A stretch of DNA of 64,000 nt from Terrisporobacter vanillatitrophus (GCF_051148895.1 NZ_CP154625.1:1426001-1490000), one strand, 5' to 3'. Shown: positions 9,038 to 17,476, counted from the stretch's first letter. A program made the numbers and translations. The notes: a model not told the origin generated them from the sequence alone.

Positions 9038-9577
9038 ATGATTATGTTTTATGTAAGTGATATTAAGACGTCGTCTCCAAGTGAGTATTCTACAGAGCTA
9101 CAAAAGGAAACCTATGAAATATTGGAAAGACTAAGCATTTTTTATGAGCGTGTAGAGACAGATGAGGCAATTTCAATGGAAGATTGTATAAAAATAAATG
9201 AAAAATTAAATATGAAAATGGTAAAAACCTTATTTTTATGCAATCGCCAACAAACAAATTTTTATCTATTTATAACAGAGGGAGATAAACAATTTAAATC
9301 AAAGGATTTTAGTAATGCTTTAAAAATATCTCGTGTTTCTTTTGCACCATCAGACTTGATGGAAAAAATGCTGGGAACAAAAATAGGTGCAGCCACAGTT
9401 TTTAGCACAATTCTTGATAGAAATAATAATGTTCAAGTTGTGTTTGATAAAGAAGTTGTCAACGAGGAGTATTATGGTTGTAGTGATGGTACTACTAGAG
9501 GATATTTGAAAATTAAAATTAATGATATTGTAGAAAAATTTTTACCTTTTACAAGACATGAGCCATTTATAATATGA
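9038..9577 (+). CDS. YbaK/ProX-type aminoacyl-tRNA editing domain protein
   Basis: 179 residues resembling the stand-alone prolyl-tRNA editing (YbaK/ProX/PrdX) fold. The N-terminal helices are ELQKETYEILERLSIFYERV. The central KTLFLCNRQQTNFYLFITEG strand follows, with the lysine typical of the deacylase pocket. A GTKIGAATVFSTILDRNNNVQVVFDKE core comes next, and the C-terminal PFTRHEP matches ProX/PrdX proteins. The likely role is hydrolysis of mischarged tRNA such as Ala-tRNA(Pro) in the cytoplasm. It is divergent from a LysR regulator that probably controls it. RBS GGGAAAGG; an alternative ATG lies two codons in. Confidence 0.85.
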   Translation: MIMFYVSDIKTSSPSEYSTELQKETYEILERLSIFYERVETDEAISMEDCIKINEKLNMKMVKTLFLCNRQQTNFYLFITEGDKQFKSKDFSNALKISRVSFAPSDLMEKMLGTKIGAATVFSTILDRNNNVQVVFDKEVVNEEYYGCSDGTTRGYLKIKINDIVEKFLPFTRHEPFII

Positions 9578-9638
9578 AAATATAATCTAAATAACAAATT
9601 CTAACTTATTTTTTATTGGAAAAGGATGGAGAGTTTTT

Positions 9639-9671
9639 ATGAAAGTGATTAAACTTAGTGAAATTAGTTAA
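9639..9671 (+). pseudogene. Eleven-codon start fragment of a gene, cut just before a hairpin element
   Basis: A good ribosome site (AAGGATGGAGAG) and ATG open a frame encoding only MKVIKLSEIS before TAA, four bases ahead of hairpin element E1. This looks like the beginning of a gene lost through insertion or deletion at the element. It is too short to identify, and a chance ORF is possible. Confidence 0.3.
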
Positions 9672-9675
9672 TTTA

Positions 9676-9754
9676 TAGCAAGAGGAGAAACTCAGTTTCT
9701 CCTCAAAAACCCCATGGGGTGCAGTTCTTGACCACTTTTGTGAAGAACATGCTA
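9676..9754. repeat. Hairpin element E1 (TAGCAA...TGCTA family)
   Basis: The element starts TAGCAA, then a perfect hairpin (GAGGAGAAAC, T, C, AGTTTCTCCTC), a spacer, the palindrome CCCCATGGGG, then TGCAGTTCTTGAC and the hairpin partner GTGAAGAAC, ending CATGCTA. The architecture is the same as in copies E6, E7 and E9 further right, with compensating differences in the stems. It lies between a truncated ORF and the end of the metallo-beta-lactamase-fold gene. Confidence 0.75.
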
Positions 9755-9766
9755 ATTTAGAAATTG

Positions 9767-10822
9767 CTAATAACAAATCTTACAAGGAACATATCCTTTA
9801 CTCTCTGCTTGTCTTTTGGTCATTTTAATAGCGCCCTTCATTCCGTGAGCAGTAGAAGTTTTATGATATTTATTTGAACTAGAACTTCCACCATTACAAT
9901 AAACATAGCTACCCGTAGGTTTTGAAGGACTATCTGTTTGGGAATCTCCAGCTTTAGTACTGCCTATCTTTTGGGAACTATTTTTATTTGTACTTATCCA
10001 CCATTTACTACCTGTAGCATAAACACTTATATTTCCATTTCTGTCTGTTCTGTAAACACCTATATTTTTATCATATGACTTATATCTATTAAGTGCAGCT
10101 TTATTAGGATGTCCATACTTATGACCATCAGTACTTATTATTATTTTCTCTGGATCATATTGTTTTATAAATGATGTAGACGATGAACCAGATGAACCAT
10201 GGTGAGGCACTTGAACAATATCACAGTTATATTTCTTACCTGCTGATTCTGCTCCTTTTTCTGCATCTCCTGCAAGTAACATTTCTAAATTGCCATAATC
10301 TATATATGTCATAACACTATCTTGATTATCTGTTGAATAATTAGTTGTACTCTGTACAAATTGTATTGTGGCTCCATTTGAGTTTATTTTAGTTCCTGAT
10401 TTAGCACTATACTTTTTACATCCAGATTCCTTATTAGCTAAACTTATTACATTTTTAGCAGTCTGAGTAGAATAAGCTACATCTGTTGGATAATAGAATT
10501 TTTTTACTTTCATTCTTTTAAATACTTCTTGAAGTCCTCCAACATGATCAGCATCTGGGTGTGTGGATATAACATATTCTAAATCCATACCTTTTTCTTG
10601 TTTAAGTAGATGGTTGACTACTTTTTTACCATTACTTGTAGTACCTGCATCAATTAACATATCTGTACCATCAGGTGTTTCAATATATATTGCATCACCT
10701 GCACCTACATCAATAAACTCAACTTTCATAGTTTGTTTTGCTGTAGCAGGAACTGGTATTAAAACTCCTACTGATAATGTCAAAGCTAGTAATAATGATT
10801 TTACTTTTTCTTTTAATTTCAC
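9767..10822 (-). CDS. Secreted ComEC/Rec2-type metallo-beta-lactamase-fold hydrolase
   Basis: 351 residues with a signal peptide (MKLKEKVKSLLLALTLSVG...VPATAK, cleavage near residue 29). The mature part has the MBL fold: FIDVGAGDAIYI, LIDAGTT, and the metal-binding STHPDADHVGG followed by LAGDAEKGAE and VPHHGSSGS. This matches the ComEC C-terminal hydrolase domain (DUF4131-less, stand-alone type). Those proteins hydrolyse phosphodiesters or nucleic acid, and this one would act outside the cell. The last about 45 residues (SYVYCNGG...AHGMKGAIKMTKRQAESKGY, then VPCKICY) form a small Cys/His module like an Ada-type metal-binding tail. The gene is bracketed by matching halves of a hairpin element, E1 and E2. 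Confidence 0.88.
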   Translation of the reverse strand: MKLKEKVKSLLLALTLSVGVLIPVPATAKQTMKVEFIDVGAGDAIYIETPDGTDMLIDAGTTSNGKKVVNHLLKQEKGMDLEYVISTHPDADHVGGLQEVFKRMKVKKFYYPTDVAYSTQTAKNVISLANKESGCKKYSAKSGTKINSNGATIQFVQSTTNYSTDNQDSVMTYIDYGNLEMLLAGDAEKGAESAGKKYNCDIVQVPHHGSSGSSSTSFIKQYDPEKIIISTDGHKYGHPNKAALNRYKSYDKNIGVYRTDRNGNISVYATGSKWWISTNKNSSQKIGSTKAGDSQTDSPSKPTGSYVYCNGGSSSSNKYHKTSTAHGMKGAIKMTKRQAESKGYVPCKICY

Positions 10823-10930
10823 TTAAAATCCCCCCTCTATAAAAATACACATTTAAATTATAGTCTATATTTATAGAGTATTTAGTAAGTTTTTGTCATT
10901 TAACCAAAAATAATCTATTAAGAAATGTGA

Positions 10931-10961
10931 TTCTTGACGACTTTTGTGAAGAACATGCTAA
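10931..10961. repeat. Half hairpin element E2
   Basis: ATTCTTGACGACTTTTGTGA followed by AGAACATGCTA nearly repeats the 3' half of element E1 in the same orientation. It lies just past the start of the metallo-beta-lactamase-fold gene and before the end of the histidine kinase gene. The 5' half is absent. Confidence 0.7.
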
Positions 10962-10981
10962 CTATTGATTAAAAATTATAC

Positions 10982-12307
10982 TTATAGCTTACAATTATTT
11001 ATAAATAAAATAGTAGAAAACCAACCATTTTCAAAACTACAAGATAAGCTGGAATTATACTTTTGGGTAAATGCTTTTACAGAACGCATGCCAATTCCAT
11101 GACCCAAAGAAGATGTAACAGGAAGATTATCTTTACCAAATTCAACTTTTCCATCAAATCTATTTTTTAGTCTAAATGCTAAAGTTCCATTTGAGTATTT
11201 TGAGCTTATTTCAATAATTTTATCTTCCTTTGATTTTTGTTTTAAACTGGCATTAAGAGCATTCTCCATAAGGTTTAAAATAACAACGGCTAAATCTGTA
11301 GTATCGATGTTTAATTCACAAGGAATATCTATTTTTGTAACTACCTTAATACCATTCTCACTTGCTTTTTCAATATAAGCAGACAAAGAAGCGTCAATAA
11401 TTGGATTTTTGCAAAATGAAATTATATTAGTTTTTGATAGATTATTGCTTATATTATCAATAATATTATTAATTTCATTGTAATTGCCTTTATCTAACAT
11501 ACTTTTTATTAAATATAAATGATGTCTCATATCGTGTCTAAGTATGCTCAAACTTTCCTTATTTTTTTCAATATTACGTAAACGATTGTTTAAGTTAGAA
11601 ACCTGAAGCTTTAGAAGTTGATTATTGTGAAGAATGTCAACTTTACCTTTCTTTTCCATAAAATTAAGAGTAGTACATTTAAATATGGCAAAACAAGCAA
11701 TAAATGTTAGCATACGAGATATTAACTGATTAATTCTATTTATCCATTCATTATTCATAGTTAGTATTGCATCACTGAAAAAAAGACAAAATGGTATAAT
11801 CCATAATACATTCCAATAATGTGAGTTTTCCTCTTTCATATAAATCATAAAGGTATCTTTTAAAACTTCAACAAGAGGATAAATAGTAACTGCAAATAAA
11901 AGCAAAAACAACATGGACTGTAAGAAAAACTGACAGTAAATTGATTCACTTGAAAAAAAGTATGATTGTATAAAAGCTACTATAGTATGCAAAAATAAAA
12001 CATAAATTGATTGCATACCTGAAATAAACATATGTTGAAAAAATTTTGATTTAATTATTATACAATTTATAAGTATAAAAATAATACCTCCTAAAATAAC
12101 GGCTTTTTTAAAAGCAAAAATTCTCATACCATTTTTATTAATTAAGAGAAAAAGTACAATAGTTTCCATAATCAAAAATATTAAATATGTGGCAAAAAGT
12201 AAATTTCTTTTCTTTGTGTTTAGCTCCTTATGAAAAGGCAAATATCTTATGATAATACCTGGAATTTGTGTTAAAGAAATTGATAGAGCCGTGATAAAAG
12301 TACTCAT
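10982..12307 (-). CDS. Agr/ComD-like sensor histidine kinase (GHKL type)
   Basis: 441 residues. The N-terminal half has about six membrane segments. The cytoplasmic half has the phosphoacceptor SILRHDMRHHLYLIKSMLD (His near residue 265), the N-box VVILNLMENALNASLK and the G-box SLGHGIGMRSVKAF. This is the HPK10 class that pairs with LytTR regulators and normally senses peptides. It lies immediately downstream of the regulator gene (4-base gap), forming one operon. No AgrB-type processing protease or AgrD-like peptide gene is visible nearby, so the signal source is unknown. Confidence 0.9.
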   Translation of the reverse strand: MSTFITALSISLTQIPGIIIRYLPFHKELNTKKRNLLFATYLIFLIMETIVLFLLINKNGMRIFAFKKAVILGGIIFILINCIIIKSKFFQHMFISGMQSIYVLFLHTIVAFIQSYFFSSESIYCQFFLQSMLFLLLFAVTIYPLVEVLKDTFMIYMKEENSHYWNVLWIIPFCLFFSDAILTMNNEWINRINQLISRMLTFIACFAIFKCTTLNFMEKKGKVDILHNNQLLKLQVSNLNNRLRNIEKNKESLSILRHDMRHHLYLIKSMLDKGNYNEINNIIDNISNNLSKTNIISFCKNPIIDASLSAYIEKASENGIKVVTKIDIPCELNIDTTDLAVVILNLMENALNASLKQKSKEDKIIEISSKYSNGTLAFRLKNRFDGKVEFGKDNLPVTSSLGHGIGMRSVKAFTQKYNSSLSCSFENGWFSTILFINNCKL

Positions 12308-12310
12308 ATA

Positions 12311-13048
12311 CTAAAGGCCTCTTTTCTTTAAAAAATATTCAAAATAAATATCTTTAATAGTAGATTTTTTACGTTTAGTAATTGGAAGAATTTCTCCATT
12401 TGTTAATATAAAATCATCATTTTCTATCCTATCTATATGATCCATATTCACAACTATTCCCCTAAAACATTCAATAAATCTTTTATCACTAAGTAGGTTT
12501 TCGCAGTAATTACTTAAACTTTTATTGGAAACAAGAGTAGTATTTGTCATATGAAATTTACTGATTCTACGCTCACAATCTACATACATAATGTTGGAGA
12601 AAAGTAAATTTATTGGTTTTTTATTAATGATTATTTCTAAGGATGATGTGTCTAATTTTAAATTTTCAAGACAATAATCAAGAGCAGTAAATAGTTTGTC
12701 TTTGTTAAGTGTGATTGGTTTGATAATGTAAAACACTGCTTTAACTTCAAAACTATCAAGTACATGATCACTACTTGAGGTCAAAAAAATTATATTACAA
12801 GATTTATCAGCATTGAAAATTTTTCGAGCAGTTTCCATGCCTGTAATATTTTTCATATATATGTCTAAAATTATAATGTCATAATAATTAGGTTTAAATA
12901 CTGATAAGAAATCTTCCCCATTTTCAAACTCATCAATTTTCAAATCCATTTTGTTAAGTTTTGTAAATCTTTCTAAGAAGAACTCATTTATAATATTTTT
13001 AACATCAGTTCTATCTTTCATTAAATCATCTATAATAGCTATTCTCAT
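12311..13048 (-). CDS. LytTR-family response regulator (AgrA/ComE type)
   Basis: About 245 residues from the ATG at 13048, preceded by GGGGGGTAAT. The longer frame would start inside that ribosome site. The receiver domain reads MRIAIIDDLMKDR, phosphoacceptor DIIILDIYMKNITGMETA (Asp near 60), and KPITLNKDK. The C-terminal LytTR DNA-binding domain follows (INLLFSNIMYVDCERRISKF, NYCENLLSDKRFIECFRG, VVNMDHIDRI). It is phosphorylated by the kinase encoded next and binds direct repeats in promoters. Its own upstream region carries a candidate repeat. Confidence 0.92.
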   Translation of the reverse strand: MRIAIIDDLMKDRTDVKNIINEFFLERFTKLNKMDLKIDEFENGEDFLSVFKPNYYDIIILDIYMKNITGMETARKIFNADKSCNIIFLTSSSDHVLDSFEVKAVFYIIKPITLNKDKLFTALDYCLENLKLDTSSLEIIINKKPINLLFSNIMYVDCERRISKFHMTNTTLVSNKSLSNYCENLLSDKRFIECFRGIVVNMDHIDRIENDDFILTNGEILPITKRKKSTIKDIYFEYFLKKRGL

Positions 13049-13105
13049 ATTACCCCCCATAATAATTAGAATACTTCATATAAATTTTAGCATAAATTTG
13101 TGTTT

Positions 13106-13140
13106 CGGTGCAAAATATTGCTTCTGAGTGCAATAATATG
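13106..13140. promoter_or_regulatory. Direct repeat upstream of the LytTR operon
   Basis: GGTGCAAAATATTG and AGTGCAATAATATG lie 20 bases apart (two helical turns) about 60 bases before the regulator start. The phasing suits a dimer binding one face, as LytTR proteins do, but the half-sites do not fit the usual LytTR consensus well. Confidence 0.35.
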
Positions 13141-13334
13141 GAAAAAATAAGAAAATTTCATTATTATATTTTATATAGAATTCTATGGTAACTAATTATG
13201 GGGATAATATGAACTAATGATAAATCATAAATGATGTATGGGGATTAAAAATCAGATTTATCTTTAGTCAAAAGTTTAAAAATTGAGTTGGGTAACATTA
13301 AATCAAGGGGAATTACATGAACGCCAATAAAAGG

Positions 13335-13380
13335 AAAGGAACTATTGCAAATGGGGATTAGCAATAGTTTCTTTTAGTTT
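13335..13380 (+). terminator. Strong hairpin in the gap after the LytTR operon promoter
   Basis: AAAGGAACTATTGC pairs with GCAATAGTTTCTTT (one wobble) across a 12-base loop, followed by TAGTTTG. There is no recognisable gene before it at 13141-13330. It may end a small + strand transcript. Confidence 0.55.
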
Positions 13381-13417
13381 GATTATACTGAAAATGAATA
13401 AGTCATAAGTTTTTATT

Positions 13418-13456
13418 AAGCTATGTTTTATATATGAGAAACATAGCTTTTGTATT
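13418..13456 (+). terminator. Second terminator hairpin before the GNAT gene
   Basis: AAGCTATGTTT at 13418 pairs with AAACATAGCTT ending at 13449, followed by TTGTATTTTT. Two terminators in a row isolate the acetyltransferase gene. Apart from these hairpins, 13049-13544 shows nothing codable. Confidence 0.65.
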
Positions 13457-13544
13457 TTTGGCGAAATTTTACAGTATTTTTTAGAAGTGATATAATAAGG
13501 TCGGACATAAATATGCAAAAGAAAAGATAAGAGGAGATTGCATT

Positions 13545-14009
13545 ATGGATATAAGAGTTATAAAAGGGAATATGAATTATATAAATGATTGCGAAGATGC
13601 ATTAGTAAATTCTGAGCTTGGGGAAAAATATTTTCAAAATGAGGGAAGCGCCAAAAAATCATTGGAAGAGGGAATTACTAAAGGGGAAATATACATTGCA
13701 ATAGACAATAATAATAGGTGTAAAGGATTTATATGGATTATTGAAAATGGAGCATTTCACTCTTTTCCTTATATACATATGATTTGTGTGAAAAGAGAAA
13801 GTCGCGGTCTTGGTATAGGCAAAATTCTCTTAAATTTTGCAGAGAGTTTTTGCAGTGAAAATTATAAAAAGCTATTTTTAGTAGTAGGGGATTTTAACTG
13901 GGATGCAAAGAGATTGTATGAAAAATTAGGATACTGCCAAATAGGTGACATACCTGGTTTGTACAGAGATGGCATAACAGAATGTCTGATGATGAAGTCT
14001 ATAGAGTAA
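13545..14009 (+). CDS. GNAT-family N-acetyltransferase
   Basis: 154 residues. The acetyl-CoA binding motif A is clear: MICVKRESRGLGIGKILLNFAES (RGLGIG at about residues 87-92), followed by motif B, NWDAKRLYEKLGYCQIGDIP. It transfers an acetyl group from acetyl-CoA to an unknown amine substrate, in the cytoplasm. The start has an AGAGGAGATT site. The gene stands alone, with terminators before it and a separate gene 78 bases after. Confidence 0.9.
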   Translation: MDIRVIKGNMNYINDCEDALVNSELGEKYFQNEGSAKKSLEEGITKGEIYIAIDNNNRCKGFIWIIENGAFHSFPYIHMICVKRESRGLGIGKILLNFAESFCSENYKKLFLVVGDFNWDAKRLYEKLGYCQIGDIPGLYRDGITECLMMKSIE

Positions 14010-14087
14010 TATAAAAATCTATGTATAAAGTAAGTAAATAAATGGACGTATAGAAATATACATGAGATATAATAGGGAGATAAAAAT

Positions 14088-14546
14088 ATGTTAAAAGAGA
14101 TAAGAATAGGGGAAAAATTTTCTTACTTAGAAAATGATTACAGATTATGCTGCATGGGTGAAGGAGATTTTGAAACTGCTGAAAAGACTCTTCAATATTT
14201 TTTAGGGGTTTTGGAAGAGGAAGAAAAAAGCTTGATAGGTTTTGATGATAATGACCTTATTAGTGTTTTCAAAGCTCATGGAAAGAAAATTATTTACTTC
14301 TACGAAGATAGGAACCTACACTGTGAAGACAGAATAGCATTTGTAAAAGAAATGAGAGCTAAGTTTCCAGGAAGTGTTATTCATATAATAATAAATAGTG
14401 GAGAATCATGTGGCTTAAATGATGTGAATGAAAGATGTAAGGAAATTATGGAGTTTAATGATAAGCTTGGGGGAGATATGTACTTACATAATGTTGTAAA
14501 TAAAAATATAGATAAAATATCTACAAAAATACTTGTTGGTGTTTAA
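14088..14546 (+). CDS. Conserved-looking hypothetical protein
   Basis: 152 residues, MLKEIRIGEKFSYLENDYRL and on, with a soluble alpha/beta composition. Several charged helices (DFETAEKTLQYFLGVLEEEE) precede a central strand-turn-strand (GKKIIYFYEDRN) and a hydrophobic strand GSVIHIIINSGESCGLND. There is no signal peptide or membrane segment. I do not recognise a family. RBS AGGGAGATAAAA, and its own terminator follows. Codon use and base composition look like its neighbours. Confidence 0.75.
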   Translation: MLKEIRIGEKFSYLENDYRLCCMGEGDFETAEKTLQYFLGVLEEEEKSLIGFDDNDLISVFKAHGKKIIYFYEDRNLHCEDRIAFVKEMRAKFPGSVIHIIINSGESCGLNDVNERCKEIMEFNDKLGGDMYLHNVVNKNIDKISTKILVGV

Positions 14547-14562
14547 ATAATAAATCAATAAT

Positions 14563-14604
14563 AAAAAAGTCTGAGTAATTAATTTTCTCTTAGGCTTTTT
14601 TGTT
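14563..14604 (+). terminator. Terminator after the hypothetical gene
   Basis: AAAAAAGTCTGAG at 14563 pairs with CTTAGGCTTTTTT ending near 14601, then GTTTG. Confidence 0.65.
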
Positions 14605-14700
14605 TGCAAATAAAAATAATGTAATGTTAATTGTTGGGTGATAAAAATCATATAAATTATAAATATAGAAATATTTGTAAAGCAAGAAGGGATTGAGTAA

Positions 14701-15558
14701 ATGAAAAAAATAATAATTCTATTGGTTACCGTAAGTATATTTCTTGTGGGAGGTAGTAAAAAACATGATATTTCATCTTATGATAAATATTTAAAAGAGG
14801 GAAAAAAAGCAGTTGCAAATGAAGAGTATGATAACGCAAGGAACCTTTTTAGTTTAGCAAAAGAGGAAAATAAAAATAAAGAAGAAGCTGATGCACTTTA
14901 CAAGCAAACAAACAATTTAGTAGAAGCAATTGATTCTAAGGAGAAGAAACATTATGATGTGGCAATACAGTTATGCCTATCAATAGAAAGAATAAAGAGT
15001 GAAAGTAACATAATAAAAAGTGTTGCTAAGGATTTAAAGAAAGAGTGTGAAGACTTAAAGAATAATCCTACAAAAGAAGATAAAAAGGAAAAAGAAGAAG
15101 AAAAAGAAGATAAAGAAGATAAAAAGGAAAAGGAAGAAAAAGAAGTAACTAAAGAGAAAAAGGAAACAGTAAAGAGCAGTGCTGCAGCTACAAAAATTAT
15201 AAATGATTATAATAAAAAAGCAAAAGAAGCAGAAAATTTAACTACTAAAGAAAATGGTACTTATAGATACCAAGCCAAATTAATAGATATTTTAAGATCT
15301 TATGATACTAATGATTTAGAAAGTGCAAAGACAGTTTATGAATTAAGCGATAAAATGTTAAATAATTTATATAAATCACTAAAAACAGATTTGGATAAAG
15401 ATTCATTTAACAAGTTGAAGAGAGAACAGATTCAATGGCTTGATGAAAAAATGGCAAAGGAGAAGGGCTTGAGCAAGGATAAACTTTTTATGTATCAAAG
15501 TCTTGCCCTAGTTACTATTAACAGATGTGAGAAGTTTAATGAAAGATATTATAAGTAA
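14701..15558 (+). CDS. Secreted LprI-like protein with a charged linker and a broken lipobox
   Basis: 285 residues. The N-terminal export signal MKKIIILLVTVSIFLVGGSK has the shape of a lipoprotein signal, but glycine replaces the expected lipobox cysteine (LVGG where LVGC is usual). Residues about 25-120 resemble helical tetratricopeptide-like sequence (YLKEGKKAVANEEYDNARNL). A lysine/glutamate-rich linker follows (about 121-160), then a C-terminal domain like LprI/DUF1311 lysozyme-inhibitor proteins (LKREQIQWLDEKMAKEKG near 240). The expected place is the cell surface. With the cysteine gone it would be secreted or anchored by the uncleaved signal. Confidence 0.7.
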   Translation: MKKIIILLVTVSIFLVGGSKKHDISSYDKYLKEGKKAVANEEYDNARNLFSLAKEENKNKEEADALYKQTNNLVEAIDSKEKKHYDVAIQLCLSIERIKSESNIIKSVAKDLKKECEDLKNNPTKEDKKEKEEEKEDKEDKKEKEEKEVTKEKKETVKSSAAATKIINDYNKKAKEAENLTTKENGTYRYQAKLIDILRSYDTNDLESAKTVYELSDKMLNNLYKSLKTDLDKDSFNKLKREQIQWLDEKMAKEKGLSKDKLFMYQSLALVTINRCEKFNERYYK

Positions 15559-15644
15559 AAAAATAATTATATAATTAAATAAAAACATATTTACAAAATT
15601 AATTTCACAGTGTATAATCAGAACATAAATTCAAATTAAGATAT

Positions 15645-15820
15645 AAAAAAGATAGTGGAGCGGTAATTAATAGTACTAGTAATGAATAAAAGCAGGATGA
15701 TTTATTAGGAAAGGAAGTATCGCCGAAGTTGTATAACTGAGGCTAAAAGGTTGTATAACTAGGGGTACAGAGAATATCTGTATCACTATCACAAATTATT
15801 TTGTGGTGAGCTATCATTTA
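15645..15820 (+). ncRNA. Lysine riboswitch (L box)
   Basis: The leader carries the conserved core of the lysine aptamer in order: GATAGTGGAGCGG at 15651 (P1 5' strand), GGAAAGGAAGTATCGCCGAAG-like sequence at 15708-15728 (the invariant CGCCGAAG), GAGGCTAAAAGG, GTATCACTATCAC...GTGGTGAG, and the closing GAGCTATC at 15809-15816, which pairs with GATAG to form P1. Two stem-loops follow before the permease start. In known L boxes lysine binding favours termination, so the permease should be expressed when lysine is scarce. Confidence 0.85.
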
Positions 15821-15836
15821 AAGGATATTTATAATA

Positions 15837-15879
15837 CCAAGTGCATATACTATAATATAGACATAGTATATTCACTTGG
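15837..15879 (+). promoter_or_regulatory. Stem-loop in the riboswitch expression platform
   Basis: CCAAGTGCATATACTAT pairs with ATAGTATATTCACTTGG. It lies between the aptamer and the U-tract terminator and may be part of the switching platform. Confidence 0.6.
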
Positions 15880-15888
15880 CATTTTATA

Positions 15889-15919
15889 GCCTTGAGTGTA
15901 AGCTCAGGGCTTTTTTTTG
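15889..15919 (+). terminator. Riboswitch-controlled intrinsic terminator
   Basis: GCCTTGAG, a six-base loop, then CTCAGGGC followed by eight T. It is placed about 30 bases before the permease start, the expected attenuation site. Confidence 0.75.
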
Positions 15920-15950
15920 TTGAAAATATTCATCGTAGAGGAGAGACATT

Positions 15951-17402
15951 ATGGGAGAAAATAAAAAAATTAAATTATGGGCATTAGTAATGCTTATATT
16001 TGTTCCAACATTTGGTTTTACTAACATTGCAAGTAATGCAGTATATTTAGGGGCAACGGCTATACCTTCATGGGTGATAGTATCTGTACTATTCTTTTTA
16101 CCACTTTGTGGAGTAATAGCAGAAATGGCATCTTTTAACAAAGATAAAGACGGTGGAATTTATACTTGGGTAGGACAAGCACTAGGCGAAAAATGGGCAT
16201 TCATAAGTACTTGGTCTTATTTTATAGGTATACTTTTCTATTTACAAATGGTATTTTCAAGAATACCTGTGGCAGCATCATGGGCTTTACTTGGAAGAAA
16301 TGTATTTACTGATTCTAATGCTTATTTATTACCCATATTATCAATATTTATATGTATAGCTATGACTTATATAGCAACAAGAGGTGTAAGTAAATTCTCT
16401 AAGTTGGCTGATTTTGGTGGGAAATTTACGCTAGCAGCAACAGTAATATTTATAGTAATGGCTATAGTTGGATATTTTACTGGAACACCTTCTGCAACTG
16501 AATTTAGTGCGGAAACAGTTGTTCCAAAATTTAATGTAAGTTATTTCGCAACATTTTCTTGGTTACTATTTGCAGTATCAGGTTCAGAAGTTGCAGGAAC
16601 TTATATAAAAGAAACAGAAAATCCTAAAAAGACATTCCCAAAAGCTATGGTTATAGCAACTATACTTATAGCATTATCATATATACTTGGTTCTGTGGCT
16701 GTACAATTAATAGCATCAGCAGAAGTTTTGGAAAGTGCTGGTATAAAAGATGCAGGATATGTGGTTTACAGTATAGTAGCAAATAACTTTGGAATAAATG
16801 GAAAAGTAGTAGCTCAAATATATGCAGCCATATTCTTAGTAACATCAATAGCAGCTTATATAATATGGATGGAATCTCCAATAAGAGCTATGTTTGGAGA
16901 AGTTCCAAAAGGAACATTCCCAGAATTTTTAGTTAAGAAAAGAGAAGACGGAACATTGGTAAACGCCCTATGGACTCAATGTGCCATATTAGTAGTACTA
17001 ATAGCTATACCACTATTTGGACTAAAGTCTATAGATGCATTCTTTAAGTTGTTAACAGATTTATCAGCTTTAACAGTTGTTATACCTTATATAATTCTTA
17101 TGTGTGCATATATGGTATTTAGAAAAAATAACAAAGGTATGGATTTTAAATTCTTTAAATCAGATGTACTTGCCTACACTTTAGCAGGAATAGCTTTAGT
17201 ATTATCTTGTGTAGGATTTTTGGGAGCAGGTCTAGACTATGTAATGGGATCTACTGGGACAGAGGCTATTATTTTGATTGTAAAAACGTATGGAGGACCG
17301 TTGATTCTTATAGGTATGGGACTTGTTATAAGATTTGTATCTCAAAAGTCTTATAATAAATCAAATGCTGATAGAGTGGAAGAGAAGAATGATGTTGCTT
17401 AA
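15951..17402 (+). CDS. APC-superfamily amino acid permease under lysine riboswitch control
   Basis: 483 residues with about twelve to thirteen membrane segments. The first shows the substrate-binding glycine/serine-type loop (FVPTFGFTNIASNAVYLGA). A GGIYTWVGQALGEKWAF motif after segment 2 is typical of the glutamate/GABA-antiporter branch of APC transporters. A FAVSGSEVAGTYIKETENPKKTFPKA loop is also family-typical. The family moves amino acids across the cytoplasmic membrane by symport or exchange. The upstream lysine riboswitch makes lysine the most likely substrate, which is inference from regulation. RBS AGAGGAGA. A terminator follows, so the gene is monocistronic. Confidence 0.9.
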   Translation: MGENKKIKLWALVMLIFVPTFGFTNIASNAVYLGATAIPSWVIVSVLFFLPLCGVIAEMASFNKDKDGGIYTWVGQALGEKWAFISTWSYFIGILFYLQMVFSRIPVAASWALLGRNVFTDSNAYLLPILSIFICIAMTYIATRGVSKFSKLADFGGKFTLAATVIFIVMAIVGYFTGTPSATEFSAETVVPKFNVSYFATFSWLLFAVSGSEVAGTYIKETENPKKTFPKAMVIATILIALSYILGSVAVQLIASAEVLESAGIKDAGYVVYSIVANNFGINGKVVAQIYAAIFLVTSIAAYIIWMESPIRAMFGEVPKGTFPEFLVKKREDGTLVNALWTQCAILVVLIAIPLFGLKSIDAFFKLLTDLSALTVVIPYIILMCAYMVFRKNNKGMDFKFFKSDVLAYTLAGIALVLSCVGFLGAGLDYVMGSTGTEAIILIVKTYGGPLILIGMGLVIRFVSQKSYNKSNADRVEEKNDVA

Positions 17403-17433
17403 GATGTTTGATGTTAGATAAATAGTGATAATT

Positions 17434-17476
17434 GAAAGCGTGTATTTTCTTGTTGGGAAATGCATGCTTTCTTTTT
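17434..17476 (+). terminator. Terminator of the permease gene
   Basis: GAAAGCGTGTATTTTC pairs imperfectly with GGAAATGCATGCTTTC, followed by TTTTTG. Confidence 0.7.
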
